In this document: piece after piece, positions 9,582-18,696 of the stretch | Layout of the letters: every line of letters starts with the position of its first letter | How positions within the stretch are numbered: the first letter of the stretch is position 1 | NCBI GenBank assembly: GCA_030550095.1 | Contig: JAUQQA010000018.1 | Coordinates: forward strand, 1 to 42,595 | From: Chloroflexota bacterium | GTDB taxonomy: Bacteria; Chloroflexota; Anaerolineae; J036; Brachytrichaceae | DNA: 42,595 bases | Direction of reading: 5' to 3' | Notes under the pieces: model-generated | Database searches by the model: none | Seen by the model: the letters and a program-made list of their open reading frames with translations, nothing else | Told to the model about the DNA's origin: nothing | Made by a program: the position numbers and the translations under genes

Positions 9582-10649
9582 ATGGTTGATCTCGTGTTGC
9601 TCTTCTTCGGCGCGTTAGTGGTGAGCGTGGCGCTCACGCCGCTCAGCAAGCGCTTAGCGCCGCGCCTTGGGCTTGTGGCGTACCCACGCGCGCGCGACGT
9701 GCACACGGTGCCTGTGCCTAAGCTTGGCGGCGCAGCAATCGTCGCGGGCGTGTTGCTCTTCGCGCTGGTCGCTGGAGATCGCTTCGGCTTCCGACAGCTC
9801 GCTGCGATTTTGCTCGGCGCAGTGTTCATGTCGTTCCTCGGCCTGCTCGACGATCGCTTCCAGCTCAGCGCCTACCTGCGTTTGCCTCTGCAAGTGCTTG
9901 CGGCGCTGTTCGTGTGGTTCTTTGACGTGCGCACCAGCCTTTTCGCATCGCCAGCGCTCGACATGCTGCTCACGGTGTTGTGGATCGTGGGCATCTCCAA
10001 CGCGATGAACTTTCTCGACAACATGGACGGTTTGCTTGCAGGCGTCAGCGCCGTGATCGCCGCCTTCTTCATGGCGCTAGCAGCCATTAATGGGCAGTAT
10101 CTCGTCGCGCTGCTCAGCGCAGCGGTGATGGGCGCTTGCATCGGCTTCCTCATCTGGAACCTCAACCCGGCGAACGTGTTCATGGGCGACTCAGGCAGCA
10201 TGTTCCTTGGGTTTTTGCTCGCGTCCATCGCCATCAAGTTGCGGTTTCTAGGACAAAGCCCTTCGGTGTCGTGGCTTGTGCCGCTCATCGTGATGGGGCT
10301 GCCTGTGTTTGACATGACGCTGGTGGTGATCTCGCGGCTGCGGCGCGGCAAGAACCCGCTCACCACGCCGGGCAAAGATCACGTCTCGCACCGCATTCAC
10401 AACCAGGGCTACACTAAGCGCGAGACGGTGATGATGCTCTACTTGGTGTGTGCAGCGCTCGGCATCGTCGCGATCATTGCGTCGGTCGCAAGCGTTGCAG
10501 CAAACGCGATCATCGCCAGCGCGCTGCTCGCCTTTGCCGCCTACATGTTTTGGCGCATGGAGTTTGGACCATGGCGACTCAAGACGATAGACTGGGAACA
10601 ACCCAAGACACAAAACGATCTCCCTTCCTCCGCAGCGACGAACGTGTAG
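9582..10649 (+). CDS. WecA/MraY-type polyprenyl-phosphate HexNAc-1-P transferase
   Basis: 355 residues, about ten membrane helices. Recognisable signatures of the family: RDVHTVPVPKLGG near the N-terminus, FLGLLDDRFQL (the DD that binds Mg2+), NAMNFLDNMDGLLAG (residues ~138-152), ANVFMGDSGSMFLG, and the HIHN-like SHRIHNQGYTKRE. It transfers a UDP-linked HexNAc-1-phosphate to undecaprenyl phosphate and so starts glycan assembly on the membrane. The context, between a ligase/polymerase and a UDP-HexNAc dehydrogenase, favours a WecA/TagO-type surface-glycan role over peptidoglycan MraY. It starts 7 bases after the ligase stop. Confidence 0.9.
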   Translation: MVDLVLLFFGALVVSVALTPLSKRLAPRLGLVAYPRARDVHTVPVPKLGGAAIVAGVLLFALVAGDRFGFRQLAAILLGAVFMSFLGLLDDRFQLSAYLRLPLQVLAALFVWFFDVRTSLFASPALDMLLTVLWIVGISNAMNFLDNMDGLLAGVSAVIAAFFMALAAINGQYLVALLSAAVMGACIGFLIWNLNPANVFMGDSGSMFLGFLLASIAIKLRFLGQSPSVSWLVPLIVMGLPVFDMTLVVISRLRRGKNPLTTPGKDHVSHRIHNQGYTKRETVMMLYLVCAALGIVAIIASVASVAANAIIASALLAFAAYMFWRMEFGPWRLKTIDWEQPKTQNDLPSSAATNV

Positions 10650-11944
10650 CGGTCATTGGGCTTGGCTACGTAGGCTTGCCATTGGCGATTGCCCTGGCGC
10701 AGGCAGGACGCACCATCATCGGCGTTGATGTAGATGCGCGCCGCGTGGCGCAACTCAACGCAGGCGGCAGCTACATCCCTGATGTGCCCGCTGAGGACGT
10801 GCACGCCGCCGTGCAGCAAGGGCGCTTCCATGCCACGACCGACTACGATGCCCTGCGCACATGTGATGTCGCGTTCATCTGCGTGCCCACGCCCTACGAC
10901 GCAATGCGCGCGCCAGATTTGCGCTACGTCGTTGCAGCAGCAGAAGGCATTCAGCCACGCTTGCAGCGCGGGCAGCTCATCATCTTGCAAAGCACCACCT
11001 ACCCCGGCACCACCGAAGAGGTGGTGCAGCCCATCCTTGAGCGCAGCGGTCTGAAAGCAGGCGTGGACTTCGACCTTGCCTTCTCCCCTGAGCGCATTGA
11101 CCCGGGTCGGCGCGATTGGACGGTGAAGAACACCCCCAAGGTGGTCGGCGGACTGACGGAGCGCGCGGCAACACGCGCAGCCGACTTGCTGCGCTCCCTT
11201 GGAGCACCCGTGCACGTGGTCTCCTCGCCACGCGCTGCGGAAATGACAAAGCTGTTGGAGAACATCTTTCGCTCGGTGAACATCGCGCTTGTGAACGAGC
11301 TTGCGCTGCTGAGCGAGCGCATGGGCATTGACATTTGGGAGGTGATCCGCGCAGCATCCACCAAACCCTTCGGCTTCATGCCGTTCACACCTGGCCCTGG
11401 CGTGGGTGGGCACTGCATCGGCGTTGACCCGTACTATCTCTCCTGGAAAGCGCGCGAGTTCGACTTCTACACCAAGTTCATCGAACTTGCAGCGGAGGTG
11501 AACCAAAGCATGCCCTTCCACGTGGTGGAGCTAACCGAACGCGCGCTGGCGCGAGTGCGCGTGCCGATGCAAGGGGCGCGGATTTTGGTGTTGGGCGTGG
11601 CGTTCAAGCGCGACATTGACGACGCGCGCAATTCGCCCGCAGAGCGCGTGATCGAGCTGTTGCTCAAGCGGGGGGCAACTGTGCGTTATCACGATCCCTA
11701 CGTGCCCTGTTTTCGCGTCGGCGGTGATGCCTTCATGCGGCAACCCGTAGAGCTGTTCTCGCAGCCGCTGACGGAATCACTCGTGCGTGATTCGGACTGC
11801 GTGGTGATCGTGACCGGGCACCGCGTGGTGGACTACACGTTCGTGGTGCGCAACGCGCGCGCGGTGGTGGATTGCATGAACGCGACCGAGGGCGTCACAG
11901 GCGACAAACACCACATCATCCGCCTGGGTGCAACTCCGCTGTAG
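10571..11944 (+). CDS. wbpA: UDP-N-acetylglucosamine 6-dehydrogenase-type nucleotide-sugar dehydrogenase
   Basis: 457 residues with the three-domain layout of the UDP-glucose/GDP-mannose dehydrogenase family. The NAD-binding fold is VAVIGLGYVGLPLAIALA; the central domain has STTYPGTTEEV and FSPERIDPG; the catalytic cysteine is Cys282 in VGGHCIGVDPYYLSWKA. The TTYPGTTEEV/SPER pattern is the WbpA/WecC subgroup acting on UDP-HexNAc, so it likely makes a UDP-HexNAc uronic acid for the glycan. The start at 10571 overlaps the transferase gene by 79 bases; GGAG eight bases upstream supports it, and no other ATG or GTG precedes the Rossmann motif. Confidence 0.85.
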   Translation: MATQDDRLGTTQDTKRSPFLRSDERVAVIGLGYVGLPLAIALAQAGRTIIGVDVDARRVAQLNAGGSYIPDVPAEDVHAAVQQGRFHATTDYDALRTCDVAFICVPTPYDAMRAPDLRYVVAAAEGIQPRLQRGQLIILQSTTYPGTTEEVVQPILERSGLKAGVDFDLAFSPERIDPGRRDWTVKNTPKVVGGLTERAATRAADLLRSLGAPVHVVSSPRAAEMTKLLENIFRSVNIALVNELALLSERMGIDIWEVIRAASTKPFGFMPFTPGPGVGGHCIGVDPYYLSWKAREFDFYTKFIELAAEVNQSMPFHVVELTERALARVRVPMQGARILVLGVAFKRDIDDARNSPAERVIELLLKRGATVRYHDPYVPCFRVGGDAFMRQPVELFSQPLTESLVRDSDCVVIVTGHRVVDYTFVVRNARAVVDCMNATEGVTGDKHHIIRLGATPL

Positions 11945-11949
11945 CCGAG

Positions 11950-12022
11950 TGGGCAGTGAGGGACTCGAACCCCCGACCTTCCGTGTGTAAGACGGACGCT
12001 CTCACCGCTGAGCTAACTGCCC
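11950..12022 (-). tRNA. tRNA-Val (anticodon UAC)
   Basis: 73 nt folding into a full cloverleaf. The acceptor stem is GGGCAGT/ACTGCCC and the D stem GCTC/GAGC. The anticodon stem TCCGT/ACGGA closes the loop CTTACAC, and the T arm loop is TTCGAGT. The anticodon TAC reads valine codons GUA/GUG. The discriminator base is A and CCA is not encoded. It lies 5 bp beyond the stop of the convergent dehydrogenase gene. Confidence 0.97.
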
Positions 12023-12037
12023 TCTCTGCACGCGATT

Positions 12038-12865
12038 CTACCCCACGCCCACGCGCGCCATGAAGGCACGTACATCCGCCTCAGGGAGCGCAACGCTGCC
12101 GAGCAACATCGCGCCGGCAAGCTCGCCACCATGGAAGTCGCTGCCGCCTGTGACGAGCAAGTTGTTCTGGCGGGCGAATCGCACAAAGCGCTGCGTTTGC
12201 TCCGCAGTGTGGAGGGGGTAATACGCCTCGATGCCGTCCAGCGCCACAGCGAGCAGATCGGACAAGAGTGGCTCGAGGTCGCCTTGATACAGCCCAGGAT
12301 GCGCGAGCACCGCAACGCCACCCGCCGCATGGATCAGCTGCACGGCATCTGCGGGAGTTAAACCCTCGTGGGGCACAAACGCTGGTTTGCCCTCAGCTAA
12401 GTACCGATCGAAAGCCGTTTGCACATCGGGCACAAGCCCAAGCTGCACCATCGCGCGCGCCACGTGTGGGCGACCGATCACGCCATCGCCCGCTTGCGCC
12501 AAGACAGCTTCAAAGGGGACGTGAAGCCCCAGCGCTGCCAGCTTCTCGAGGATCCGCCGCGCGCGTGCAACGCGCACATCTTGCAACGCTGCAATGCGTT
12601 GGCGCACTGCTTCTTCCTTCGGGTTCACGTTGTAGCCCAGCACATGCACCTCACCCTGCGGGGAGAGCGTGCTGATCTCAATGCCGGGGATCACGCGCAC
12701 GCCGAGCGCTGCACCCGCCGCCAACGCTTCAGCATGCCCTGCGAGCGTGTCGTGATCGGTGATGGCAAGCAGCGCAACACCACGCGCCTGGGCTAAACGA
12801 ACAACCTCCGATGGTGCATACAGACCATCGGAGGCGTTGGTGTGGCAATGCAATTCTGCGAGCAC
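12038..12865 (-). CDS. PHP-domain phosphoesterase (RNase AM/YciV-type)
   Basis: 275 residues starting with GTG. PHP metal-binding motifs are in order: ELHCHTNASDG, AITDHDT, PGIEIS, a central helical insertion with GRPHVARAM, VLAHPG, and finally VTGGSDFHG. The length and insertion match the YciV/RNase AM branch, which removes phosphates from 3',5'-bisphosphorylated nucleotides and trims 5' ends of RNAs. It starts 16 bases after the spoVS stop, and a promoter overlaps the end of spoVS. The TACAAT box stands 7 bases before the GTG, so the mRNA is probably leaderless. Confidence 0.88.
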   Translation of the reverse strand: MLAELHCHTNASDGLYAPSEVVRLAQARGVALLAITDHDTLAGHAEALAAGAALGVRVIPGIEISTLSPQGEVHVLGYNVNPKEEAVRQRIAALQDVRVARARRILEKLAALGLHVPFEAVLAQAGDGVIGRPHVARAMVQLGLVPDVQTAFDRYLAEGKPAFVPHEGLTPADAVQLIHAAGGVAVLAHPGLYQGDLEPLLSDLLAVALDGIEAYYPLHTAEQTQRFVRFARQNNLLVTGGSDFHGGELAGAMLLGSVALPEADVRAFMARVGVG

Positions 12866-12872
12866 GACGCTG

Positions 12873-12902
12873 ATTGTAAAGTCAGCGCGGCTCGACCGTC
12901 AG
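12873..12902 (-). promoter_or_regulatory. Promoter of the PHP phosphoesterase gene
   Basis: Minus-strand CTGACG (12897-12902) and TACAAT (12873-12878) are separated by 18 bases. The -10 box ends 7 bases before the GTG start, giving a leaderless or nearly leaderless transcript. The -35 box lies inside the 3' end of spoVS. Confidence 0.55.
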
Positions 12903-13208
12903 GCGTACTGCGGTGCGCTCTGCGCCGTCAATGACGATCTCCGAAAAAGAGGGGATCACCACAACATTAATGCCATCGAGGAGCAAGTAGTTGCGCGCGA
13001 TCGCAACCGCTTTCAGCGCCTGATTGACTGCTCCTGCCCCGATGGCTTGCACATCCACGCGACCCCGCTCGCGCACAATCCCTGCAATTGCGCCTGCGAC
13101 TGCTGTCGAGCGCGAGTGTGCAGACACCTTGACAATCGCCGCTTGTTGCTCTTGTGTTTGCGCCTCTGAGGCGTGATTATGATTGTGTGCGGTGTTTGTC
13201 GTGTCCAT
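12882..13208 (-). CDS. spoVS: SpoVS-like (stage V sporulation protein S) protein
   Basis: 108 residues. From residue ~25 it follows the SpoVS family closely: IVKVSAHSRSTAVAGAIAGI, VQAIGAGAVNQALKAVAIAR, NVVVIPSFSEI and AVRLTVEPR. The fold is Alba-like and is expected to bind nucleic acid. The first ~22 residues are a His/Asn/Gln-rich extension absent from the ~86-residue Bacillus protein. In Bacillus it affects sporulation, but homologues occur in many non-sporulating bacteria, so here the role is open. Only 27 bp separate its ATG from that of the divergent hydrolase. Confidence 0.9.
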   Translation of the reverse strand: MDTTNTAHNHNHASEAQTQEQQAAIVKVSAHSRSTAVAGAIAGIVRERGRVDVQAIGAGAVNQALKAVAIARNYLLLDGINVVVIPSFSEIVIDGAERTAVRLTVEPR

Positions 13209-13221
13209 GCAATAATTCTGG

Positions 13222-13227
13222 TACCCT
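13222..13227 (+). promoter_or_regulatory. -10 box (TACCCT) for the alpha/beta hydrolase gene
   Basis: TACCCT lies 8 bases before the ATG at 13236 within the 27-bp divergent gap; no Shine-Dalgarno sequence precedes the ATG. The gap is so short that any -35 element would sit inside spoVS. Confidence 0.35.
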
Positions 13228-13235
13228 CAATTGAG

Positions 13236-14099
13236 ATGAACCTGAGACGAGACTTAAGGGCAGGTGTGCAAGAAGCGCAAATCGTGCTTTCGCATGGGTG
13301 CATCGCCTATCGCCAAGCAGGTGTTGTGAATGGCGAGAGGCCTCTCATCTTCATCCACGGCTGGGGCGGGTCCTCGCTCTACTTCCGGCACGTCATGGCG
13401 CAGCTTGGCGCTTTGCGCTACAACGCTGCGCTTGATTTGCCAGGGTTTGGCAACTCCCCCATGCCCGAGTCGGTCGAGGCGACCTCGTTTTACACCCACC
13501 GCGGCTTAGCGCACGTCGTCGCCGAATGGCTGGATGCGATTGGCGTCACGCAGTGCGATGTGGTTGGGCACAGCTTTGGCGCTGGCGTTGCGATTGCGCT
13601 TGCAGCCATGCAGCCGCAGCGTGTGCGCTGCGTTGTGCTCAGCAACTTCAGCACCTTCCGCAACGAAGCGGAGCGGCGTTTGATCATGCTCATGCATGAG
13701 ATGAGCAGCTTGCTGCTGAAGCTGCGCGGTTTTCGTTTTGCGCACAGCGACGCTTTTGCGCGCCTGTTGGGCGCGCGCTTTTTCTATCACCCGCCCAGCC
13801 TTGAGATTTTGCGCGAGGGGCTAGAGGACTTTTGGCGCATGAACCCAGATGCTGCGCATTGGGCTATGCGTTACGCCCTCAATTGGGAAACGCCCAATGA
13901 TTTGCGGAGCTTGCGCCAACCCTTGCTGCTCATTCACAGCCACCATGATCAGATCATGCCGCCGCGCAACGCGGTGTACACAGCCAGCCTCGCACCGCGA
14001 GGGCAGCTTTACTGGCTCGACGAATGCGGGCATCTGCCCATGGTCGAGAAGCCTGAAGCATTCTTGGAGATCGTGACGCGCTTCCTCAACGGAGGGTGA
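13236..14099 (+). CDS. Alpha/beta hydrolase
   Basis: 287 residues of the alpha/beta hydrolase fold. The oxyanion loop is FIHGWGGSS, the nucleophile elbow is VGHSFGAG (the serine being catalytic), the acid is in HSHHDQIMPP and the late histidine is in ECGHLPMVEKP. The region between ~150 and 210 is the helical cap. The substrate cannot be named; the sequence resembles the broad esterase/C-C hydrolase group. The ATG at 13236 gives the usual N-terminus; upstream in-frame codons would run antisense into spoVS. It converges on leuD with 7 bp between the stops. Confidence 0.85.
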   Translation: MNLRRDLRAGVQEAQIVLSHGCIAYRQAGVVNGERPLIFIHGWGGSSLYFRHVMAQLGALRYNAALDLPGFGNSPMPESVEATSFYTHRGLAHVVAEWLDAIGVTQCDVVGHSFGAGVAIALAAMQPQRVRCVVLSNFSTFRNEAERRLIMLMHEMSSLLLKLRGFRFAHSDAFARLLGARFFYHPPSLEILREGLEDFWRMNPDAAHWAMRYALNWETPNDLRSLRQPLLLIHSHHDQIMPPRNAVYTASLAPRGQLYWLDECGHLPMVEKPEAFLEIVTRFLNGG

Positions 14100-14110
14100 G
14101 CATTGCTCAC
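14096..14110. terminator. Short palindrome spanning both stop codons of convergent genes
   Basis: GTGAGC-ATT-GCTCAC is a perfect 6-bp stem with a 3-base loop. The hydrolase stop TGA (14097-14099) lies in one arm and the leuD stop (14107-14109, minus strand) in the other. There is no U-tract on either strand, so any terminator activity would be weak. Confidence 0.3.
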
Positions 14111-14697
14111 TTCTGATGCGCCGCTTCGTAAGCTTCAATGCGATCGAGTAAGCTCAGCACGTAGCCGATCTCGTCCACGCCGTTGAGCAGGCACGTTTTG
14201 CTGAACCCGTCGATCGGGAAGGTCACGGCGCGCCCGTCTGGCAAGGTGAGCGTTTGGGCGGCAAGGTCGATCGTCACAGTTGCCTCAGGGTCTTGCTCGC
14301 AGCGCGCGAAGAGCTGCTGGAGCGTCTGCTTGTCCACCACCACAGGCAATAGACCGTTCTTCAGCGCGTTGTTGCGGAAGATGTCGGCGAACGAAGTGCT
14401 GATCACGGCGCGGAACCCCCAGCTCACGAGCGCCCACGGTGCGTGCTCGCGCGAAGATCCGCAGCCGAAGTTGTCGCCGACCAACAGCACCTGTCGCCCT
14501 TTCATCTCTGGGCGGTTGAGCACGAAGTCGGGCTTCGGGTTGCCTGCAGCGTCGTAGCGCCAATCGGCGAAGAGCGCATCCGCTAAGCCTGCCTTGTCGG
14601 TGATCTTCAAAAAGCGCGCAGGCACGATTTGGTCGGTGTCGATGTTGTCCACGGGGAGTGGGACGAGTTTACTCGTGAGCGTTGTGAAGCGGTTCAT
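14107..14697 (-). CDS. leuD: 3-isopropylmalate dehydratase small subunit
   Basis: 196 residues, the normal length. The signature motifs are intact: [17 protein letters not shown] at the N-terminus, then [18 protein letters not shown] and [17 protein letters not shown]. It forms the swivelling domain that, with the Fe-S subunit LeuC, isomerises 2- to 3-isopropylmalate in leucine synthesis. leuC is not in the window, so the two subunits are encoded apart. A TATCAT box stands 13 bases before its ATG and no RBS is evident. Confidence 0.95.
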   Translation of the reverse strand: MNRFTTLTSKLVPLPVDNIDTDQIVPARFLKITDKAGLADALFADWRYDAAGNPKPDFVLNRPEMKGRQVLLVGDNFGCGSSREHAPWALVSWGFRAVISTSFADIFRNNALKNGLLPVVVDKQTLQQLFARCEQDPEATVTIDLAAQTLTLPDGRAVTFPIDGFSKTCLLNGVDEIGYVLSLLDRIEAYEAAHQK

Positions 14698-14767
14698 CGC
14701 TGTGCCTGCAATGATAGAGCAAGCGCGGCGATGGTGCGACCCAGCTATGTGATAGGCTGTGCGTCAC

Positions 14768-15295
14768 TCAGACCCAACTCACCTGCCAACCTACTGGCTG
14801 ACCGTCGCGATATGGCATGACGGCGTGGAACTGGCGCGGGTCGTCGCTGAACACCAGTGGCACGAAATACACATCGCCAGGCCACATCGGCAATGCAGCG
14901 CGCGCGCGCACGGTCGGGTCGGGTGAACACGCATCGAGCAGGCGCTGCAACGGTACCCACTCCAGGCGTCCTTCCGCCGTGCGCTCGAGCGGCGTGCCGC
15001 TGAAAGCGGTGATAAGGAACACGAAGCCGAACCAATCCTCGCCGTGCTTGCCGAAGCCGGGCCAGCTGATCGTGCCACGCAGGCGCATCGCCTCGACCTC
15101 GATCCCAGCCTCTTCGCGCACTTCGCGGCGCATGCAACTTGCCACATCTTCGCCCGGCTCGAGTTTGCCGCCCAAGCCGTTGTATTTGCCGAAAGCGTGG
15201 TCGTCCTCGCGCCCGACGCGGTGAATCATGAGCACATGCGTGCCTTCAGGCGAGAGCACGTAGCCAAGCGTGCCGAGGATAGGGGTGTAGGGCAT
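14768..15295 (-). CDS. NUDIX hydrolase, MTH1-like
   Basis: 175 residues. The complete Nudix box GGKLEPGEDVASCMRREV followed by REEAGI is present (GX5EX7REUXEEXGU). The flanking YVLSPEGTHVLMIHR and the Trp/Phe-rich WFGFVFLITAF resemble 8-oxo-dGTP diphosphatases, so nucleotide-pool cleaning is likely but not proven. The open frame continues to 15346, but that extension crosses the rho-independent terminator at 15302-15328; the ATG at 15295, just downstream of the terminator, is therefore the start. Confidence 0.87.
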   Translation of the reverse strand: MPYTPILGTLGYVLSPEGTHVLMIHRVGREDDHAFGKYNGLGGKLEPGEDVASCMRREVREEAGIEVEAMRLRGTISWPGFGKHGEDWFGFVFLITAFSGTPLERTAEGRLEWVPLQRLLDACSPDPTVRARAALPMWPGDVYFVPLVFSDDPRQFHAVMPYRDGQPVGWQVSWV

Positions 15296-15301
15296 GGGGT
15301 C

Positions 15302-15328
15302 AAAAAAGCCCCCGCTGGACGCGGGGGC
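15302..15328 (-). terminator. Rho-independent terminator of the iscX-nuoB-nuoCD-nuoI operon
   Basis: On the minus strand an 8-bp perfect GC-only stem (GCCCCCGC/GCGGGGGC) with a 5-base loop is followed directly by six T residues. It begins 15 bases after the nuoI stop and ends 7 bases before the NUDIX start. Confidence 0.93.
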
Positions 15329-15342
15329 GAGGACGCGAAGCT

Positions 15343-16020
15343 TCAAGCGGCGCTTGCTGGCGGCTGTTGAGCCGAAGGCGCTGGCTTGGCAGCCTCGGCT
15401 TTGGCTTTTGCCTCGGCTGCGGCTTTCTTCTTCGCCTCTTCAGCAGCGCGGTCGGCAAGCTCGCGCTGCCAATCCAAGGGGTGGATCGAAGCGTGGTACG
15501 TGTCGGGCTTGAGCAGCTTGGCTTTGTCGTGCACCAAACGCATGTGCGGCTGCTCCTCGGGGTAATAGCTCAGCTCGTAGTCGTGATCCATCTTGATCGC
15601 GTCGAATGGGCAGAACTCCGCGCAGTAGCCGCAGTTCATGCAGATGGTGGTGTCAATGTAGAACTCCTTCGGCTGAGGAATAGGGCGCTTGGTCACGGGG
15701 TCTTCCGTGCGCACGATCCAGATGCACTGCGGCGGACACACCTTGGCGCAAATGCCGCATGAGGTGCACTTCTCCTCTTGCTTCTCCGTGTCGAGAACGA
15801 GGAATGGGACGTAGCGGAAGTTCTCTGGCAGCGGCAGCCGCTCCTTTGGGTACTCCACCGTCACCAGCCCCTTGTTTTTTGGGCTTTGGCGGCGCAGCGG
15901 GCGTGGCTGCGGCGCTGCGCTTTTGTTGATCAAGTATTTGAGGTCCTCCGCGTAGGTGTTAATGAAGTGCCGGAGCGTTACCCCCAAGCCCTTCAGAATT
16001 CCAGTTCCAAGCAAGCTCAT
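15343..16020 (-). CDS. nuoI: NADH-quinone oxidoreductase subunit I
   Basis: 225 residues. Two [4Fe-4S] ferredoxin motifs are complete: Cys85/88/91/95 in CTSCGICAKVC and Cys127/130/133/137 in CMNCGYCAEFC, each cluster sharing its outer proline context. These carry electrons toward cluster N2 in NuoB inside the peripheral arm of complex I. The last ~40 residues are an Ala/Lys/Glu then Pro-rich tail not needed for the fold. It is the last gene of its operon, followed by a strong terminator. GGAGAG lies upstream of its ATG. Confidence 0.95.
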   Translation of the reverse strand: MSLLGTGILKGLGVTLRHFINTYAEDLKYLINKSAAPQPRPLRRQSPKNKGLVTVEYPKERLPLPENFRYVPFLVLDTEKQEEKCTSCGICAKVCPPQCIWIVRTEDPVTKRPIPQPKEFYIDTTICMNCGYCAEFCPFDAIKMDHDYELSYYPEEQPHMRLVHDKAKLLKPDTYHASIHPLDWQRELADRAAEEAKKKAAAEAKAKAEAAKPAPSAQQPPASAA

Positions 16021-16050
16021 GGTCTCCTCTCCCTTAGCGTGACACTGGGT

Positions 16051-18024
16051 TTAGCGATCCACTTCACCGAGCACGATATCCAACGAGCCGAGGATCACCA
16101 CGGCATCGGCGACCTTGTGCCCCACCACCATCTCTTTGAGCGAGGTGAGGTTGATGAACGAGCTGGAGCGGATGTGGTAGCGGTAGGGGTTCTGGCCGCC
16201 GTCGCTGACAAGGTAAAAGCCCAGCTCGCCTTTCGGCGTCTCAACGCGCGCGTAGGCTTGACCTGCTGGCACGCGATGGTTGTAGGCCTTCTTGCCAGCC
16301 TGAATGTCGCCCCATTTCGTCTGCTCCATTTGCTGCAAGCACTGCTGCACGATCTTGAGCGACTCGCGCATCTCGAGCACGCGGATGCGGTAGCGGTCAT
16401 ACACATCCGCGCCATAGAGCACGGGGATCTCAAAATCGAAGCGGTCGTAGATGCCGTAAGGATCTACGCGGCGGATGTCGTAGGGGACGCCAGCGGCGCG
16501 CAAGCAAGGTCCAGTGAGGCTGTAGTTGATGCTGCGGTCGGCGGGCAAGTAGCCCACGCCGATGGTGCGCGCTTTGACAATTTCGTTGTCAGTGAGCAGC
16601 TCTTCCAGCTCGTCAATCTTGCGCGGGATGCGCTCGAACGCCAGCTCTTTCACCTGCGCGAGCTGCGCCTCGGTGAGGTCGCGGCTCACACCGCCGAAGC
16701 GGAAGTAGTTGCACATCAACCGGCTGCCCGTGACCGACTCGAAGAAATCGAGGATCAAATCGCGCTCGGTGATGAAGTACAGCGCCGGCGTGTAGAACGC
16801 GCCGAGGTCGTTCAGCAAGAAGCCGATCGCCCAGAAGTGCGACTGGATGCGCGTCAGCTCCGCCATGAGCACGCGCAGGTATTCGGCGCGCTCAGTGGGC
16901 TTGATGCCCATCATCTTCTCGACGGTGAGCACGTAGCCCCACTCGTTTGCCATGCCCACGATGTAGTCGAGGCGGTCGGTGTAGGGGATGTTGTGCAGCC
17001 AGGTGTTGCGCTCGCCGATCTTCTCGTGGTTGCGATGGAGATACCCTAGCACCAGCTTGAGATCGGTCACCGTCTCGCCGTCGAGCTTCACCACCATGCG
17101 CAACACGCCGTGCGTGGACGGGTGCTGCGGTCCCATGTTGACGATGATCTGGTCGGTGCGCAGCTCCTCTTCTTCGGCAAGGGCTTGCCCGTTGCCGAGC
17201 ACAGTGGTTGTGGTCTCGCCATAGCCGTTCTTCGTCACCACTTTTAGCCCTGGCACGCCCTCCGCCATAGAGTCATACAAGCCGGCGTCGGGGTCGGCAT
17301 GGAAGTTCAGCGGGTCGAACCCAGGGGGGTAGTTCACGTTGTCCGCCCAGGGGACGCGCTCCTCCGCAAGTTGGTGGTGACCGCCAGGCCAGCGCGAGTC
17401 GAACGGCTTCGTGTCGCCCTCGTAGTATGCCTCATGCCAATCCTTGCGCAGCGGCCAGCCGTAGAAGCCCTCCCAAAGCAAAATGCGGCGCAGGTCTGGG
17501 TGCCCACTGAACGGGATGCCGTACATGTCATAGACCTCGCGCTCTTGGAAGTCAGCGCCGGCGTAGATCGGCGTGATGGAGGGCACGGGTTCGCTGAGGT
17601 CGTTGCCCTGCGGACGCGGCACGCGCACCTTCAGCGTGAGCGGCTCCCCGCCAGTGCTGCGCTGAAAGTGATACACCACCTCGAAGTAGCCGTCCTTGAT
17701 GTAGTCCACGGCGGTGAGGTTGGTGACGCTGTCGTATTTCAGCTCGTCGCGCAGGTATGTAGCGACCTCAGGCAAGCGCGATTTGTCTTGGAGCAGCACG
17801 CCGACATAGGGCGCAGGCGCGATCACGCTCTCGCCGAAGTGCTGCTGCAATTGCTGCATGTCTGGCGTGAGTGTGGCGAGCGGTGCCGCCTTCGCTGCGC
17901 CGTGACCGCCTGCCTTAGGTGCAGCGGCGGCAGGTTTTGCAGCGGGTGCGGGTTTCGCAGCGCTGGGCTGGGCGCTCGCAGCTTGGGTCTCGGGGCGCGG
18001 CGTTTCTTCAGCCATGACCATCAT
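16051..18024 (-). CDS. nuoCD: Fused NADH-quinone oxidoreductase subunits C and D
   Basis: 657 residues. A ~50-residue Ala/Pro/Lys-rich head is followed by a NuoC domain (~52-210; signature [20 protein letters not shown], 162-181). Then comes a ~75-residue linker and a full NuoD domain (~288-657; [15 protein letters not shown] at the start, quinone-site region, RSSSFINL and [12 protein letters not shown] at the end). NuoD with NuoB forms the quinone-reduction site of complex I. Fusion of C and D is known in several phyla. The ATG overlaps the nuoB stop (ATGA); a second ATG three codons in is equally possible. Confidence 0.95.
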   Translation of the reverse strand: MMVMAEETPRPETQAASAQPSAAKPAPAAKPAAAAPKAGGHGAAKAAPLATLTPDMQQLQQHFGESVIAPAPYVGVLLQDKSRLPEVATYLRDELKYDSVTNLTAVDYIKDGYFEVVYHFQRSTGGEPLTLKVRVPRPQGNDLSEPVPSITPIYAGADFQEREVYDMYGIPFSGHPDLRRILLWEGFYGWPLRKDWHEAYYEGDTKPFDSRWPGGHHQLAEERVPWADNVNYPPGFDPLNFHADPDAGLYDSMAEGVPGLKVVTKNGYGETTTTVLGNGQALAEEEELRTDQIIVNMGPQHPSTHGVLRMVVKLDGETVTDLKLVLGYLHRNHEKIGERNTWLHNIPYTDRLDYIVGMANEWGYVLTVEKMMGIKPTERAEYLRVLMAELTRIQSHFWAIGFLLNDLGAFYTPALYFITERDLILDFFESVTGSRLMCNYFRFGGVSRDLTEAQLAQVKELAFERIPRKIDELEELLTDNEIVKARTIGVGYLPADRSINYSLTGPCLRAAGVPYDIRRVDPYGIYDRFDFEIPVLYGADVYDRYRIRVLEMRESLKIVQQCLQQMEQTKWGDIQAGKKAYNHRVPAGQAYARVETPKGELGFYLVSDGGQNPYRYHIRSSSFINLTSLKEMVVGHKVADAVVILGSLDIVLGEVDR

Positions 18025-18686
18025 CCCTCCTGAGTGGGAACGGGTTGCTGCGCTTGGGCAGCCGCTTTCTGGCGAATCTCCTCAGCGCGACGCATGTCCA
18101 CAAGATCAGGGCCAAGCATCGGCACGGGGATCACATCGTCTTCGCCAGGGCGATACCACGGCACCGTGCGCAGGGATTGTTTTTCGATCTTCTCTTGCAG
18201 CTTGAGGAAGCTGTGCAACAGCGCCTCTGGGCGCGGCGGGCAGCCTGTGATATACACGTCCACCGGGATGAATTTATCAATGCCGGAGACCACGTTGTAG
18301 CCCTCTTTGAAGGGACCGCCAGCAGTGGCGCAGGCGCCCATCGCGATCACGTAGCGCGGCTCGGGCATTTGGTTGTAAAGCCGCACGATCTGCGGCACCA
18401 TCTTCTTGGTCACCGTGCCCGCAACGATCATAAGGTCAGCTTGACGCGGGCTAGCGCGCATCAGCTCCCAACCAAAGCGCGCGAGGTCGTGACGGCTAGC
18501 GGCCGTGGCGATCATCTCGATAGCACAGCATGCCAAGCCAAATAGCATGGGCCACATGCTGCGCTTGCGTCCCCAGTTGTAGAGCTTGTCGAGCGTGGTG
18601 ATAAACACGTTGTTGCGCAGTTCCTCGGGCACACGCGGGTCATTCGGGAAGTCACTCGGCAGGGGCTGGTTTACCGTCTCTGACAT
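18021..18686 (-). CDS. nuoB: NADH-quinone oxidoreductase subunit B
   Basis: 221 residues. The four ligands of the terminal [4Fe-4S] cluster N2 are in place: tandem Cys53-Cys54 in GLACCAIE, Cys119 in MGACA and Cys149 in TGCPPRPE. It hands electrons to quinone at the interface with NuoD. The C-terminal 30 residues are Gln/Ala-rich. It starts 10 bases after the iscX stop and overlaps nuoCD by 4 bases. The remaining complex I genes (A, E-H, J-N) are not in the window. Confidence 0.95.
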   Translation of the reverse strand: MSETVNQPLPSDFPNDPRVPEELRNNVFITTLDKLYNWGRKRSMWPMLFGLACCAIEMIATAASRHDLARFGWELMRASPRQADLMIVAGTVTKKMVPQIVRLYNQMPEPRYVIAMGACATAGGPFKEGYNVVSGIDKFIPVDVYITGCPPRPEALLHSFLKLQEKIEKQSLRTVPWYRPGEDDVIPVPMLGPDLVDMRRAEEIRQKAAAQAQQPVPTQEG

Positions 18687-18696
18687 TGCTCACCAC

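Noticed and set aside
15296-15346. N-terminal extension of the NUDIX gene
   Set aside because: These codons are the terminator hairpin and T-tract of the nuo operon read as protein; the ATG at 15295 is sufficient.
16051-17049. Long plus-strand open frame (about 420 codons) opposite nuoI/nuoCD
   Set aside because: Antisense shadow of strongly conserved complex I genes; His/Ala/Val/Leu-rich composition typical of reverse-strand frames in high-GC DNA.
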